Positions 41,969-50,782 of a stretch of 64,000 nt of DNA are shown one piece after another; position 1 is the stretch's first letter; every line of letters starts with the position of its first letter. The stretch is from Microtetraspora sp. NBRC 13810 (lineage in GTDB: Bacteria; Actinomycetota; Actinomycetes; Streptosporangiales; Streptosporangiaceae). The position numbers were made by a program, and so were the translations under genes. The notes beneath the pieces are model-generated. The model was not told the DNA's origin, did no database searches, and saw only the letters and a program-made list of their open reading frames with translations. The stretch spans positions 62,001-126,000 of the forward strand of contig NZ_BSRQ01000019.1 of the NCBI RefSeq assembly GCF_030268685.1, written 5' to 3'.

Positions 41969-43315
41969 TCAGCCGACGGTCGTCTCGGACTCCTCGAACT
42001 GCATCTCCCTGGGCCGCTCCCGGAAGCCGCGGGTGAGGACCGCGAGGTAGACCACGCCGATCACCAGCCAGCTCAGCCCGAGGGTGATCGCCTTGGAGTC
42101 CAGGTTGGTCAGCAGCCACAGGCACACCACGGCGCCGACGGCGGGCACCGCCAGATGGCCGAAGGCGCCGAGCGGCCGGCCCGCACGGCGCTCGCGCAGC
42201 CAGAACGCGATCACGCTGAGGTTGACGCAGGTGAACGCCACGAAGGCGCCGAAGTTGATGAACGACGTGGAGGTGGCCACGTCCAGCTTCAACGCGACCA
42301 GTCCCACCAGGCCGGTCAGCAGGATGCCGAACGCCGGGGTGCGGTAGCGCGGGTGCACGTAGCCGAACAGCCTGCGGGGCAGCACCGAGTCACGGCCCAT
42401 GGCGTACAGCAGGCGGGCGGTGCTGGCCTGGGCGGCGAGGCCGGAGGCGAACTGCGCGACGACCAGGCCGGCCAGGAAGATCGCGCCGAACAGGCTGCCG
42501 CCGATGAGCCTGGCCAGGTCGAACGCGGCGGAGGATGAGTCGGTGAACGTGCCGCCCGGGTGCAGCAACTGGGCGACGTAGGCGACGAAGACGAAGATGC
42601 CGCCGCCGATCAGCGCCACCAGCAGGATGGCGCGCGGGATGGTCCGGCGCGGCTCCCTGGTCTCCTCGGTGAGCGTGGTCACCGCGTCGAAGCCGAGGAA
42701 GGAGTAGGCCGCGATGGCCGCCCCGCCGGTGATGCCGCCGAACGTCGCGCCGCTCCCGGTGAACGGCCCGGCGCTGAACAGCGCGCCCACCCCCGACCCG
42801 CCGACGAGGTGCCCGGCGGCGAGAACGACGAAGAACACGATGACCAGGACCTGGAAGGCCATCAGCAGGCTGTTGGCCCGGTCCGCCACCTTGACGCCCA
42901 CCACGTTCAGCACGGTGGTCAGCACGATGAAGCCGAGGATCCACACCGCGAACGGCACCCCGGGGAACTGCGCCGACAGGTAGGCCCCGCCGATCAGCCA
43001 GATCACCATCGGCAGGAAGAAGTAGTCGAGCAGCACCGCCCAGCCGACCATGAACCCGACCCGCGAGTCGATCGCCTTGCGCACGTACGTGTAGGCGGAA
43101 CCGGCGACCGGGTACGCGGCGGCCATCCGGCCGTAGCTGTAGGCGGTGAAGAGCATCGCGATCAGCGCGATCAGGTAGGCCGACGGGGTGGCGCCCGCGG
43201 TGGTCTCCGCGACGACGCCGAAGATGCCGAGAACGATGAGCGGGGTCATGTACGCAAGCCCGAACAGCGTGACGGAGCTGAGGCCGAGCGACCTGGTGAG
43301 TGTGGTGGGTGCCAT
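41969..43315 (-). CDS. APC-family amino acid/amine permease
   Basis: This 448-residue integral membrane protein has about 12 hydrophobic helices. The first carries the APC signature (LGLSSVTLFGLAYMTPLIVLG), and MAAAYPVAGSAYTYVRKAI follows. The conserved intracellular loop AAIAAYSFLGFDAVTTLTEETREPRRTIPRAIL is present. Such permeases take up amino acids or polyamines by proton symport. It lies 20 bp after a nitrilase-type hydrolase gene, reading the same way, and a GntR regulator is divergent from both. Uptake plus hydrolysis of one amide or nitrogen compound is the likely unit role. Confidence 0.92.
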   Translation of the reverse strand: MAPTTLTRSLGLSSVTLFGLAYMTPLIVLGIFGVVAETTAGATPSAYLIALIAMLFTAYSYGRMAAAYPVAGSAYTYVRKAIDSRVGFMVGWAVLLDYFFLPMVIWLIGGAYLSAQFPGVPFAVWILGFIVLTTVLNVVGVKVADRANSLLMAFQVLVIVFFVVLAAGHLVGGSGVGALFSAGPFTGSGATFGGITGGAAIAAYSFLGFDAVTTLTEETREPRRTIPRAILLVALIGGGIFVFVAYVAQLLHPGGTFTDSSSAAFDLARLIGGSLFGAIFLAGLVVAQFASGLAAQASTARLLYAMGRDSVLPRRLFGYVHPRYRTPAFGILLTGLVGLVALKLDVATSTSFINFGAFVAFTCVNLSVIAFWLRERRAGRPLGAFGHLAVPAVGAVVCLWLLTNLDSKAITLGLSWLVIGVVYLAVLTRGFRERPREMQFEESETTVG

Positions 43316-43334
43316 GGGCGAGCGTCTTTCTCGG

Positions 43335-44195
43335 TCAGGGGGAGGCGGGCCGCCAACGCCGCGGATGCAGCCGGCCCTGATAGAGCGGCAGGTCGATGGG
43401 GGAGTCGTCCGGGCGGAACTGCGACCACATCCGGTTCAGCCCGGCGGTGCCGTACCGCCGGACCCGGGTGACGTCGTCGAGGTCGATGACGTCGGTGAGG
43501 ACGGCCTCGCCCGCGTGCGCGACCTCGTTGCGGACCCGCCCCTCCGGATCGGTGATCAGGCTCATCCCCATGCCCTCGGGCCCGGCGGCGTTCACGCTGA
43601 GCACGAAGACCTGGTTGACGATGGCGTTGGCGCGGGCGAGCACCTGCTCCTGCCGCCGGTCCGTGGTGGTCGTGTACACCGGGTTCACGATCACCTCGGC
43701 GCCCATCCAGGCGAGATGCCTGGCCACCTCGGGGAACCACGCGTCGTAGCAGATGGCGAAGCCGAACCGCCCCACGTCGGGGATGTCGAAGACGACGAAC
43801 CGGTCACCGGGCCGGAACGGCTCGTACGGCCGCCACGGGAACATCTTGCGGTAGGAGGCGACCAGCTCGCCCTCGGGTGAATAGGCGAGCGCGGTGTTGT
43901 AGATCGTCCCCTCGCCGGCCTCGACCACGGTCCCGGGGAGCAGCCAGACGCCCAGGTCGCCCGCGAGCTCGGCCAGCCGCTTGCCCCGGGGGCCGCCCAG
44001 CGGCTCCGCCATGGCCGCGAGCTGGGCGTCGCGGTCCGCGGGGCGGCCCTGTGTCCCACACAGGTGCAACTCCGGATAGGCGATGAGCCGCGTCTGCGGG
44101 AGCTTCGCCATCGTCGCCTGGACGGCCTCGGTGAAGGCGTCCAGATCGGTGGCGGGGGGCTCCTGCACGAGCGCGACAGGGAGCGATCGAGACAT
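43335..44195 (-). CDS. Carbon-nitrogen hydrolase (nitrilase superfamily amidase)
   Basis: The 286-residue enzyme shows the catalytic Glu in IAYPELHLCG, the Lys in SYRKMFPWRPYE and the Cys in GFAICYDAWFPE, the Glu-Lys-Cys triad of the nitrilase superfamily. Length is normal for a single-domain amidase. Its class acts on aliphatic amides, N-carbamoyl compounds or ureides, and which one is not clear. It precedes the permease in a two-gene operon controlled most likely by the divergent GntR protein. Confidence 0.9.
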   Translation of the reverse strand: MSRSLPVALVQEPPATDLDAFTEAVQATMAKLPQTRLIAYPELHLCGTQGRPADRDAQLAAMAEPLGGPRGKRLAELAGDLGVWLLPGTVVEAGEGTIYNTALAYSPEGELVASYRKMFPWRPYEPFRPGDRFVVFDIPDVGRFGFAICYDAWFPEVARHLAWMGAEVIVNPVYTTTTDRRQEQVLARANAIVNQVFVLSVNAAGPEGMGMSLITDPEGRVRNEVAHAGEAVLTDVIDLDDVTRVRRYGTAGLNRMWSQFRPDDSPIDLPLYQGRLHPRRWRPASP

Positions 44196-44206
44196 GACGG
44201 CGAAAA

Positions 44207-44243
44207 TAAGTCAGATTGAGCAAATTTGGCAATACCTAACTTA
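44207..44243. promoter_or_regulatory. Inverted repeat between the nitrilase operon and its GntR regulator
   Basis: TAAGTCAG (44207-44214) and CTAACTTA (44236-44243) are complementary at 7 of 8 positions across a 21-nt AT-rich spacer. They occupy the 70-bp divergent intergenic region, where an operator of the GntR protein would be expected. The spacing is long for GntR sites, so the arms may be two half-sites. Confidence 0.35.
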
Positions 44244-44265
44244 CCCTTGAGTTACGGTTGCACGC

Positions 44266-44994
44266 ATGCCCCCCGTCCCCCGCAAGCGAGTCGATCTCAC
44301 GGCCCCCGCGCTCGCGGGGATCCGCCGGCTTTCGGCGCTGGACACCGTCCGCGCCCGGATCGCCTTGGCCGTCGACCTCGGGCTCCTCAAACCGGGCGAG
44401 CGCCTCCCGCCGAACGCCGACATCGCCGCCGCGCTGGATGTGAGCGACATCACAGTACGGCGGGCCCTCGTCTCCCTGTGCGAGGACGGCGTGCTACGCC
44501 GGGTGCGCGGCCGGACGGGCGGCACCCTGGTCGCCGACGAGCCGGCGCGGGGCATCGTCTCGGCCATCGCCGCCTACCGCGAGTCCACCGGCGAGGTGCA
44601 CCGGCTGATCGACCACCGGGTGGTCCTGGAGTGCGGCCTCGCCCACCTGGCCGCGCTGACCGCCCCCGACGACCGGATCGGCGCGCTCGCCGACGTGGTC
44701 GCCCAACTGGACGAGGCCAAGGACTGGGCCGACTTCCACGCCCTGGACCAGCGCTTCCACCTCCTGGTCGCCGAGACGATCGGGCTGGCCGGCGCCGTCC
44801 CCGAGTACCGCCGGGTGCTGCACGACCTGTACCAGTACTACCTGCCCTACCCCGTGGAGTACCTGCGCGAGTCCAACGAGGAGCACCGCGAGCTCGTCGG
44901 CTCCCTCCGCGCCCGCGATCCACGCGCCGCCGTCGACGTCGCCAGACGCCACGTCGAGGTCCTGCACAGGACGATGTTCGTCGGACTCGTGTGA
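44266..44994 (+). CDS. GntR-family (FadR/FCD type) transcriptional regulator
   Basis: This 242-residue regulator has an N-terminal winged helix (GLLKPGERLPPNADIAAALDVSDITVRRALVSLCEDGVLRRVRGRTGG) and a C-terminal FCD ligand-binding domain. The FCD metal or ligand residues are in LDQRFHLLVAE, NEEHRELV and RRHVEVLH. It is divergent from the nitrilase-permease operon and probably represses it until the substrate or product binds. The start ATG at 44266 lies close to the intergenic inverted repeat. Confidence 0.92.
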   Translation: MPPVPRKRVDLTAPALAGIRRLSALDTVRARIALAVDLGLLKPGERLPPNADIAAALDVSDITVRRALVSLCEDGVLRRVRGRTGGTLVADEPARGIVSAIAAYRESTGEVHRLIDHRVVLECGLAHLAALTAPDDRIGALADVVAQLDEAKDWADFHALDQRFHLLVAETIGLAGAVPEYRRVLHDLYQYYLPYPVEYLRESNEEHRELVGSLRARDPRAAVDVARRHVEVLHRTMFVGLV

Positions 44995-45010
44995 CGGTCC
45001 GCCCCCCGGA

Positions 45011-45027
45011 CGGCTCGTACCGAGCCG
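45011..45027 (+). terminator. Small stem-loop after the GntR gene
   Basis: CGGCTCG-TAC-CGAGCCG is a perfect 7-bp stem with a 3-nt loop, 16 bp after the GntR stop. It has no T-run, so termination is only possible. Confidence 0.35.
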
Positions 45028-45194
45028 CTCGACCAGCGCCCTCTGCCGTGAGCCCGGCTGCCGGCCAGGAGACCTCCTCGGATACGACGGCTGACGGCCG
45101 CCTGGGCAAAGCGCGGGCAATTTCGTCACCTGCTGGACCCGAACTTGACGCCTCGGCTCCGCGATGACCTACCCACGGTGGGAAAGGACATCTC

Positions 45195-45779
45195 ATGGCA
45201 GAGGAACTCACCGGACTTACGGGCCTGTTGTACGAGATCGGCCTGCTCAAGCGGTACAAGCGCACGGGATGGCTGGTCGCGGGTGTGCGCGACCCGGAAA
45301 GCGTCGCCGACCACTCGTTCCGTACGGCGCTCATCGCGGGCGTGATCGCCGCGCTGGAAGGCGGCAACCCCGAGCGGGCGGCGTTCATGGGCCTGTTCCA
45401 CGACACCCAGGAGACGCGGATCACCGACATCCCCTACATCGGCAAGCGCTACCTGAAGCCCACCCCGAACGAGCAGGTCACCGCCGACCAGGTGCGCGGC
45501 CTGCCCGAGCCGGTGGCGCGGATGGTGGGCGACGCGGTCGGCGAGTACGAGGAGAAGACCAGCCTCGAAGCCGTCTGCGCCCGCGACGCCGACAAGCTGG
45601 AATGCCTGCTCCAGGCCGTCGAGTACCGCGAGCAGGGCAACCACAACGTCCAGCCGTGGATCGACAGCTCCCTCGCCGCCCTCACCACCCCGACCGCCAA
45701 ACGCCTGGCCGACGAAGCCCTCCGCACCGGCTCCCTCACCTGGATGACCCACGTGCTCAACGGCCACCGGACTCCGTGA
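45195..45779 (+). CDS. HD-domain phosphohydrolase, YfbR-like 5'-nucleotidase type
   Basis: This 194-residue protein has the HD metal motifs: His in SVADHSFRTALIA and HD in GLFHDTQETRITDIPYIGKRY, with a later Asp in ARDADKLECLLQA. This set matches the YfbR/HDDC2-type 5'-deoxynucleotidases that remove phosphate from dNMPs. GGAAAGGACATC provides the RBS before ATG 45195. It is a lone gene convergent with rnhB. Confidence 0.85.
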   Translation: MAEELTGLTGLLYEIGLLKRYKRTGWLVAGVRDPESVADHSFRTALIAGVIAALEGGNPERAAFMGLFHDTQETRITDIPYIGKRYLKPTPNEQVTADQVRGLPEPVARMVGDAVGEYEEKTSLEAVCARDADKLECLLQAVEYREQGNHNVQPWIDSSLAALTTPTAKRLADEALRTGSLTWMTHVLNGHRTP

Positions 45780-45789
45780 CGCCCTCGTT

Positions 45790-46464
45790 TCACAGGTCGA
45801 GCAGGGTGAGTTGGCCTTCGCCGGCGAGAGGGTTGCGGTGTCTCTTCAGGTGGCGCCAGCGGGGGAGGTCGTCGAGGTAGCTCCAGGACAGCCGGTGGTG
45901 CGGGGTGGGACCGTGCTCGGCGAGGGCGGCCTGGTGGGACGGGGACGGGTAGCCGGCGTTCTCCGCGAAGCCGTACGCGTCGAAGCCCAGGGTGGCCATG
46001 TGCGCGTCGCGGCGGACCTTGGCGAGGACGGCGGCGGCGGCGACGGAGACGCAGGTCAGGTCGGCCTTGATCTGGCAGCGCACCGGCCAGGGGGCGCCGA
46101 GGTAGTCGTGCTTGCCGTCGAGGATGACGGCGTCCGGGCGTTCCGGGAGGGCGGCGAGGGCTCGGCGGGCGGCCCGGCGCAGGGCCTCGGTCATGCCGAG
46201 TTCGTCGATCTCCTCGACGTCCGCCTCGCCGTGGCCGATGCCGGCGGCCCAGCTCTCGACCTCGGCGGCGACAGCCGTACGGCGGGCCGGGGTGAGCAGT
46301 TTGGAGTCGGTGAGCCCGCTGGGCGGGTCCGACAGGTCGGTGACCACGGCGCACACGGAGACCGGCCCGGCCCACGCGCCCCTGCCCACCTCGTCCACCC
46401 CCGCCACCAGCCGGGTCGATCCGCCGCCTGCCATCAGCAGCCGCTCGATGTCATAGCTCGGCAC
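45790..46464 (-). CDS. rnhB: Ribonuclease HII
   Basis: This enzyme of up to 224 residues (GTG at 46464) removes ribonucleotides from RNA/DNA hybrids and single misincorporated rNMPs. The hallmark [21 protein letters not shown] holds the first two acidic residues (DE), LTDSKLL the conserved Asp-Ser-Lys, and [10 protein letters not shown] and the [10 protein letters not shown] block follow in the right order. A start further inside (MAGGGSTRL) is possible. It is convergent with the HD-domain gene 10 bp away and reads the same way as the LysR gene. Confidence 0.93.
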   Translation of the reverse strand: MPSYDIERLLMAGGGSTRLVAGVDEVGRGAWAGPVSVCAVVTDLSDPPSGLTDSKLLTPARRTAVAAEVESWAAGIGHGEADVEEIDELGMTEALRRAARRALAALPERPDAVILDGKHDYLGAPWPVRCQIKADLTCVSVAAAAVLAKVRRDAHMATLGFDAYGFAENAGYPSPSHQAALAEHGPTPHHRLSWSYLDDLPRWRHLKRHRNPLAGEGQLTLLDL

Positions 46465-46565
46465 CGGGCGTCCGCCCCCGTGACCACCGCCCTCGTGACC
46501 GACCTCGGGGCGCGGGTCGAGGTGCGGGTCGGACAGGGGCGGGGTCGGGTGGTCCGGTGTGCGGG

Positions 46566-47675
46566 TCACGAGGATCGACCGTAGCGGTCGGGAGCGGGTT
46601 GCGGGTCGCGGTCGGCGAGGGCGAGGGGCGCCAGGTCGGCGGCCAGGAGGCGGGCGGCGACGTGCAGGGCGCGCAGGGTGACCGAGACCGAGGGCCGGTG
46701 CACGCTGGAGACCCGGGCCACGGCGTGCACCTCGCGGCCCACGGCGGCCGGATAGACGGGGGTGCCCGCGACGACCGGACCGCCGATGATCGCTTCGGCG
46801 GCGTCGAAGGGTTCGCCGGCCTCGGAGACCCCGGCGAACGCGGCGGATCCGGCGTACTCGGCGGGCTCGGCGGGCTCGACGGGGAACTCGCGGACGACGA
46901 TGCCGCGTACGCCGGCGGCGAGGGCGAGGGCGGGGACGGCTGCGATGCCGATGCCCTTGGCGACCAGGCTGAGGATGGTGCCGAGTCCCTCGAACTCCCA
47001 CGGGACGGGCGGGGCGCCGCCCACGTCGGCGAGGAGGCGGTCCACGGCGAGGCGGGAGGGTTCGCCGTCGGGGGTGGCCATCCAGGACTCGCCGCGCAGC
47101 GCCATGAGGTCCACCGGCACGGCCGGGTCGGCCATCCGGTGCTTGCGCGGCACCACGAGCACCAGCGGGTCGCGGAGCAGCGGGAAGACGCGGAGGGTCC
47201 CGGAGGCCCGCTCACGCACCCGGCCGTACCAGTCGTCGACCAGCGCGATGTCCGCCTCGCCGGATTCGACCTCCCGCATGCCGAGGCCGGACCGGCGTTG
47301 CCGCATCCGCAGGGTCAGGGACGTGTGACGGCGCAGCGAGCGGGCAAGTGCGGGGGCGAAGGCGACGGCGGCGGTGGGGAAGGCGGTGATCATCACTCTG
47401 CCGGACGGGGTGGCGACCTGCGCGGAGAGATCGCTCTCCGCGGCCTCCACCATGGACAGGATGCGCTCGGCGTGCACGACGAGGCGACGCCCGGCGTCGG
47501 TGAGCTCGGCGCTGCGCGCGGTGCGGTCGAGCAGCGCGGTGCCGGCCTCCCGCTCCAGCGCGGCGAGCTGCTGGGAGACGGCGGACGGACTGTAACCCAG
47601 CGATACGGCGGTCGCCGCGATACTACCCCGCCTGGCGAACTCGCAAATCACCATTAACCGGCGCAGATCGAGCAT
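46566..47675 (-). CDS. LysR-family transcriptional regulator
   Basis: The 369-residue protein has the LysR helix-turn-helix at the start ([40 protein letters not shown]) and the substrate-binding fold afterwards. Between about residues 270 and 325 there is an Ala/Glu/Gly-rich segment ([18 protein letters not shown] onward) that makes it longer than the usual 300 residues and may be a linker insertion. It is divergent from an aminotransferase gene with a good LysR box between them and thus probably controls that gene. Confidence 0.92.
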   Translation of the reverse strand: MLDLRRLMVICEFARRGSIAATAVSLGYSPSAVSQQLAALEREAGTALLDRTARSAELTDAGRRLVVHAERILSMVEAAESDLSAQVATPSGRVMITAFPTAAVAFAPALARSLRRHTSLTLRMRQRRSGLGMREVESGEADIALVDDWYGRVRERASGTLRVFPLLRDPLVLVVPRKHRMADPAVPVDLMALRGESWMATPDGEPSRLAVDRLLADVGGAPPVPWEFEGLGTILSLVAKGIGIAAVPALALAAGVRGIVVREFPVEPAEPAEYAGSAAFAGVSEAGEPFDAAEAIIGGPVVAGTPVYPAAVGREVHAVARVSSVHRPSVSVTLRALHVAARLLAADLAPLALADRDPQPAPDRYGRSS

Positions 47676-47715
47676 CAGACTTCCTTACGCCCACCCACAA
47701 AAAGCCTCGCTTGTC

Positions 47716-47736
47716 GTGATGCCTGTACCCCATCAC
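47716..47736. promoter_or_regulatory. LysR box (T-N11-A) between LysR gene and aminotransferase
   Basis: GTGATG (47716-47721) and CATCAC (47731-47736) form a perfect inverted repeat with a 9-nt spacer. T at 47720 and A at 47732 give the T-N11-A pattern of LysR-type regulators inside a dyad. It lies 41 bp from the LysR start and 39 bp from the aminotransferase start. A second palindrome, GGAACGTTCC, is at 47741-47750. Confidence 0.55.
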
Positions 47737-47774
47737 CCTGGGAACGTTCCGAACAAGACGCAGGAGGCACCCTC

Positions 47775-49073
47775 ATGAACCTAACCCTCTCCGCCACCCT
47801 GGCGGCCAACGAAGACATCGACCGAAGACGGCGCGCCGGGGAGCGGGTGCTCAATCTCGCCTTCGGAGAGGCAGGGCTGCCCGTCCACCCGGCGCTACGG
47901 CGCCGCCTGATCGCGGCGTCGGGAAGCAACGGCTACGGCCCGGTCGCGGGGGCCGCCGCCCTGCGCGAGGCGGCCGCCGGCTACTGGGGGCGGCGCGGCC
48001 TGCCCACCGACCCGGATCTCGTGGTGTCCGGCCCGGGCAGCAAGCCCCTGCTGTACGGCCTGCTGCTGGCGATCGGCGGCGACATCGTGCTGCCGATGCC
48101 GAGCTGGGTGAGCTACGCGGCGCAGGCCGACCTCGTCGGCGCTCGGCCGCTGCTCGTGCCTGCGTCCCCCGGCGAGGGTGGGGCGCCGGATCCCGAGCTG
48201 GTGCGGTCGGCGGTGCTGCACGCGCGGGCCCAGGGGCGCAGCGTCGGCTCCCTCCTGGTCACGCTGCCGGACAACCCGTCGGGGACGCTGGCCGGCCCCG
48301 AGACCGTGCGCCGCCTGGCGCAGATCGCCAGGGACCTCGACCTCGTCATCATCTCCGACGAGATCTACCGCGACCTGGTGCACGACCCGGCCACCGGCTA
48401 CCTGAGCCCGGCGGAGGTCGCCCCGGAGCGCACGGTGATCACCACCGGGTTGAGCAAGAGCCTCGCGCTGGGCGGCTGGCGCATCGGCGTGGCCCGGCTG
48501 CCGGAGCACGCGCACGACCTGCGCGCCCGGCTGCTGGCGGTGGCGAGCGAGATCTGGTCCAGCCCGGCGGCCCCGGTCCAGCAGGCCGCCGCCTACGCGT
48601 TCACCGAGCCGGCCGAGCTGGCCGAGCGGGTGGAGCGGAGCAGGACGCTGCACGGCACGGTGGCACGGGCGGTGCACGCCCGGTTCGCGGCGGCCGGCGC
48701 GGCGGTGGCGCCGCCGCAGGGCGGGTTCTACATCTATCCCGACCTGGAGCACCTGCGAGACGGGCTGGGCGTCACCACGTCGGACGAGCTCGTCACGCTG
48801 CTGCTGGACCGGTACGGCATCGGCGTGCTGCCGGGTCACGCGTTCGGCGACGAGCCGGCGGCGTTGCGCGTCCGGGTGGCCAGCAGCCTGCTCTACGGCG
48901 AGACAACCGAGCAGCGGCTGACCGCGCTGGACGCCGACGACCCGCTGAGCCTGCCGTGGATCGCCGACTCGCTGGACCACCTGGCCGGATCGCTGGCCGA
49001 ACTGGCCGCCGAACGGCCCGTCGCACAGGCCCACCGGCACGCGACCCTGGTGCCACGGATCGCAGCCGGCTGA
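47775..49073 (+). CDS. PLP-dependent class I/II aminotransferase
   Basis: This 432-residue enzyme of the aspartate/aromatic aminotransferase fold has VLNLAFGEAGLPVHPAL, YGPVAGAAALREAAA, LPDNPSGTLAG (the Asn that contacts PLP), ISDEIYRDL and the PLP lysine in TTGLSKSLALGGWRIG. The C-terminal Arg region is RVRVASS. Amino donor and acceptor are unknown. CAGGAGG upstream is the RBS. It is controlled most likely by the divergent LysR protein. Confidence 0.92.
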   Translation: MNLTLSATLAANEDIDRRRRAGERVLNLAFGEAGLPVHPALRRRLIAASGSNGYGPVAGAAALREAAAGYWGRRGLPTDPDLVVSGPGSKPLLYGLLLAIGGDIVLPMPSWVSYAAQADLVGARPLLVPASPGEGGAPDPELVRSAVLHARAQGRSVGSLLVTLPDNPSGTLAGPETVRRLAQIARDLDLVIISDEIYRDLVHDPATGYLSPAEVAPERTVITTGLSKSLALGGWRIGVARLPEHAHDLRARLLAVASEIWSSPAAPVQQAAAYAFTEPAELAERVERSRTLHGTVARAVHARFAAAGAAVAPPQGGFYIYPDLEHLRDGLGVTTSDELVTLLLDRYGIGVLPGHAFGDEPAALRVRVASSLLYGETTEQRLTALDADDPLSLPWIADSLDHLAGSLAELAAERPVAQAHRHATLVPRIAAG

Positions 49074-49140
49074 GCACCGGCTGAGCACCGGCTGAGCACT
49101 GGCTGAGCGCCAGCCGGGCACCGGCCGGGCACCGGCTGGA
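49066..49140. repeat. 12-bp degenerate tandem repeats at the end of the aminotransferase gene
   Basis: Units of the type CCGGCTGAGCAC recur six or seven times, decaying to CCGGCCGGGCAC toward the right. They start within the last codons of the aminotransferase and continue into the intergenic space. Confidence 0.75.
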
Positions 49141-49159
49141 CACCGATCCCGACCGCGGA

Positions 49160-49190
49160 TCTCCGGCGCCCGCCACCCGGGCGCCGGAGA
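49160..49190 (+). terminator. Perfect 13-bp stem-loop terminator after the aminotransferase
   Basis: TCTCCGGCGCCCG (49160-49172) is fully complementary to 49178-49190 around the 5-nt loop CCACC. It ends the aminotransferase transcript. Confidence 0.65.
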
Positions 49191-49313
49191 CCCGTGGAGA
49201 CAGCTGCCGGAGACCCGGAAAACCCCTGCTGAACAGCGGCGTTTCCCCGATGGTCATCGAATCGTCATCATCCGACGCACCATAAGGTGCCATGCGCACC
49301 TCATCATGTCCGC

Positions 49314-49958
49314 ATGCCCGCTTTCGTCACCTTGTCCGGGCGCTCCGTGCGCCTGGAACCTCTCAGCCTCGCGGTGGTGGACGACCTCGTCGCCGCGGCG
49401 AGTGAAGATCGTTCTACTTATACCTTCACCCGTGTTCCCGCAGGCCGGGATGAGATGGCCTCCTACGTGGAGGCCGCTCAGGCTGAGCAGGCGGAGGGTC
49501 GCACGATGCCCTTCGCCATCCGGTGGCTGGACACCGGCAGGATCGTCGGTGCCACCCGTCTGATGCACCTGGAGTACTGGCAGGGACCGCTGCCCTGGCC
49601 GCCGGGCGCGCGCGGGATGGTCGGCGACGTCCCGTCCGTGGCGGACATCGGCTACACCTGGCTGGCCGCCTCGGCCCAGCGCAGGGGGGTCAACCTGGAG
49701 AGCAAGCACCTCATGCTCTCCCTCGCCTTCGACACCTGGCGGGTCCACCGCGTCTCACTCAAGGCCGACGTGCGCAACCTGCGCTCACGGACGGCCATCG
49801 AGGGCATCGGCGCGCACTTCGACGGGGTACGGCGGGCCGACAGCCGGGGCGCCGACGACACGGTGCGCGACACGGCTTACTACTCGATCCTCGACTCGGA
49901 ATGGCCGGCCGTACGGGAGCACCTGCACCGGCGGCTCGGTCTGGTCGAGGCGGCATAA
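49314..49958 (+). CDS. GNAT N-acetyltransferase, RimJ/RimL-like
   Basis: The product is 214 residues from ATG 49314; a GTG at 49287 is possible. VRLEPLSLAVVDDLVAAA opens the GNAT fold. GRIVGATRLMHLEYW, then a long GYTWLAASAQRRGVNLESKHLML (acetyl-CoA site) and RVHRVSLKADVRNLRSRTAIEGIGAH complete it. Two GNAT genes of RimJ type occur in the window, and this one is not a close copy of the other. The target is unknown. It has its own terminator. Confidence 0.88.
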   Translation: MPAFVTLSGRSVRLEPLSLAVVDDLVAAASEDRSTYTFTRVPAGRDEMASYVEAAQAEQAEGRTMPFAIRWLDTGRIVGATRLMHLEYWQGPLPWPPGARGMVGDVPSVADIGYTWLAASAQRRGVNLESKHLMLSLAFDTWRVHRVSLKADVRNLRSRTAIEGIGAHFDGVRRADSRGADDTVRDTAYYSILDSEWPAVREHLHRRLGLVEAA

Positions 49959-49966
49959 CGTGGACA

Positions 49967-49992
49967 GCCCGCCCGGATCCCTCCGGGCGGGC
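49967..49992. terminator. Perfect 11-bp hairpin between convergent genes
   Basis: GCCCGCCCGGA (49967-49977) pairs with TCCGGGCGGGC (49982-49992) around a 4-nt loop. It lies between the acetyltransferase and the convergent secreted protein gene. Confidence 0.65.
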
Positions 49993-50037
49993 CTGGAATA
50001 TGTCGGGCCGGCGACGCCGAGCGTTGTCCGAAAGCGG

Positions 50038-50538
50038 TCAGTCCCGGTCGCCCTCGTAGACGTAGTCCCACCGGCCGCACAGCCGGGTGGTGTCGTAGCG
50101 GGTGTCCCAGTAGCAGGTGCGCACCCGGACGTCCTGGACGTCGTACCGGGAGAAGCGGAAGTAGTTGGAGCCGTCGGAGCCGCACTTCCTGGCCCAGTAG
50201 CCCTTCTCGTCGCCGTCCTCCTCCTCGAACCTGACCTGGGTGTAGCCGCACAGCCAGGTGGGCGAGTTCTTGTCCTGCACCCGGCCCTCGACGTAGACCC
50301 GGTCGCCGGTGTTCCACACTCGCCCGGCGGTCTGGGCCCGGGAGTCGCCGTTCCACCAGCGCGAGGACGAGAGCAGGCGGTCGGCGGCCGAGGTCTGCGC
50401 GGTCACGGCGGCCGAGGTCTGCGCGGTCACGGCGGTCGTGGTCGCGGCGGTGGCTGCGGTGGTCGCCGGGAGGACGAGGGCCAGCGAGGTGGCTCCCACG
50501 GCGGCCATTCCGAGAAGGGCGCGAGTCAGGCGGCGCAT
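50038..50538 (-). CDS. Small secreted protein with four cysteines
   Basis: This 166-residue exported protein has a signal peptide (residues 1 to about 32, LLGMAAVGATSLALVLPATTAATA) and then a Thr/Ala stretch with AVTAQTSA repeated twice (24-bp repeats at 50383-50430). The rest is aromatic- and charge-rich with four Cys (WLCGYTQVRF, ARKCGSDG, RTCYWDT, RLCGRWDY), probably two disulfide bonds in a small beta-domain. No family is recognised. It lies divergent from the SARP-type regulator. Confidence 0.8.
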   Translation of the reverse strand: MRRLTRALLGMAAVGATSLALVLPATTAATAATTTAVTAQTSAAVTAQTSAADRLLSSSRWWNGDSRAQTAGRVWNTGDRVYVEGRVQDKNSPTWLCGYTQVRFEEEDGDEKGYWARKCGSDGSNYFRFSRYDVQDVRVRTCYWDTRYDTTRLCGRWDYVYEGDRD

Positions 50539-50782
50539 TTCCGGCTCCTTGTGCTTGAGGGGTGACCCCTTTTCCCGGGGAGGCGTCTCATTGATAAACC
50601 ATCACGCCTGCACTCCACTGAATGATCATTTGCCGTCGGCTGCAACCCGCTTGCAGCCGGCGGATAGCGGTGAACACGCCAGCAACGAGGGATGAACGAG
50701 GCAACCCATGCCTTCGTGGTAAGCATCGCAGGATCTATCATTTGGGCCATAAAGCGTCCCATTAGTGCGGGGTATCGGGAAA

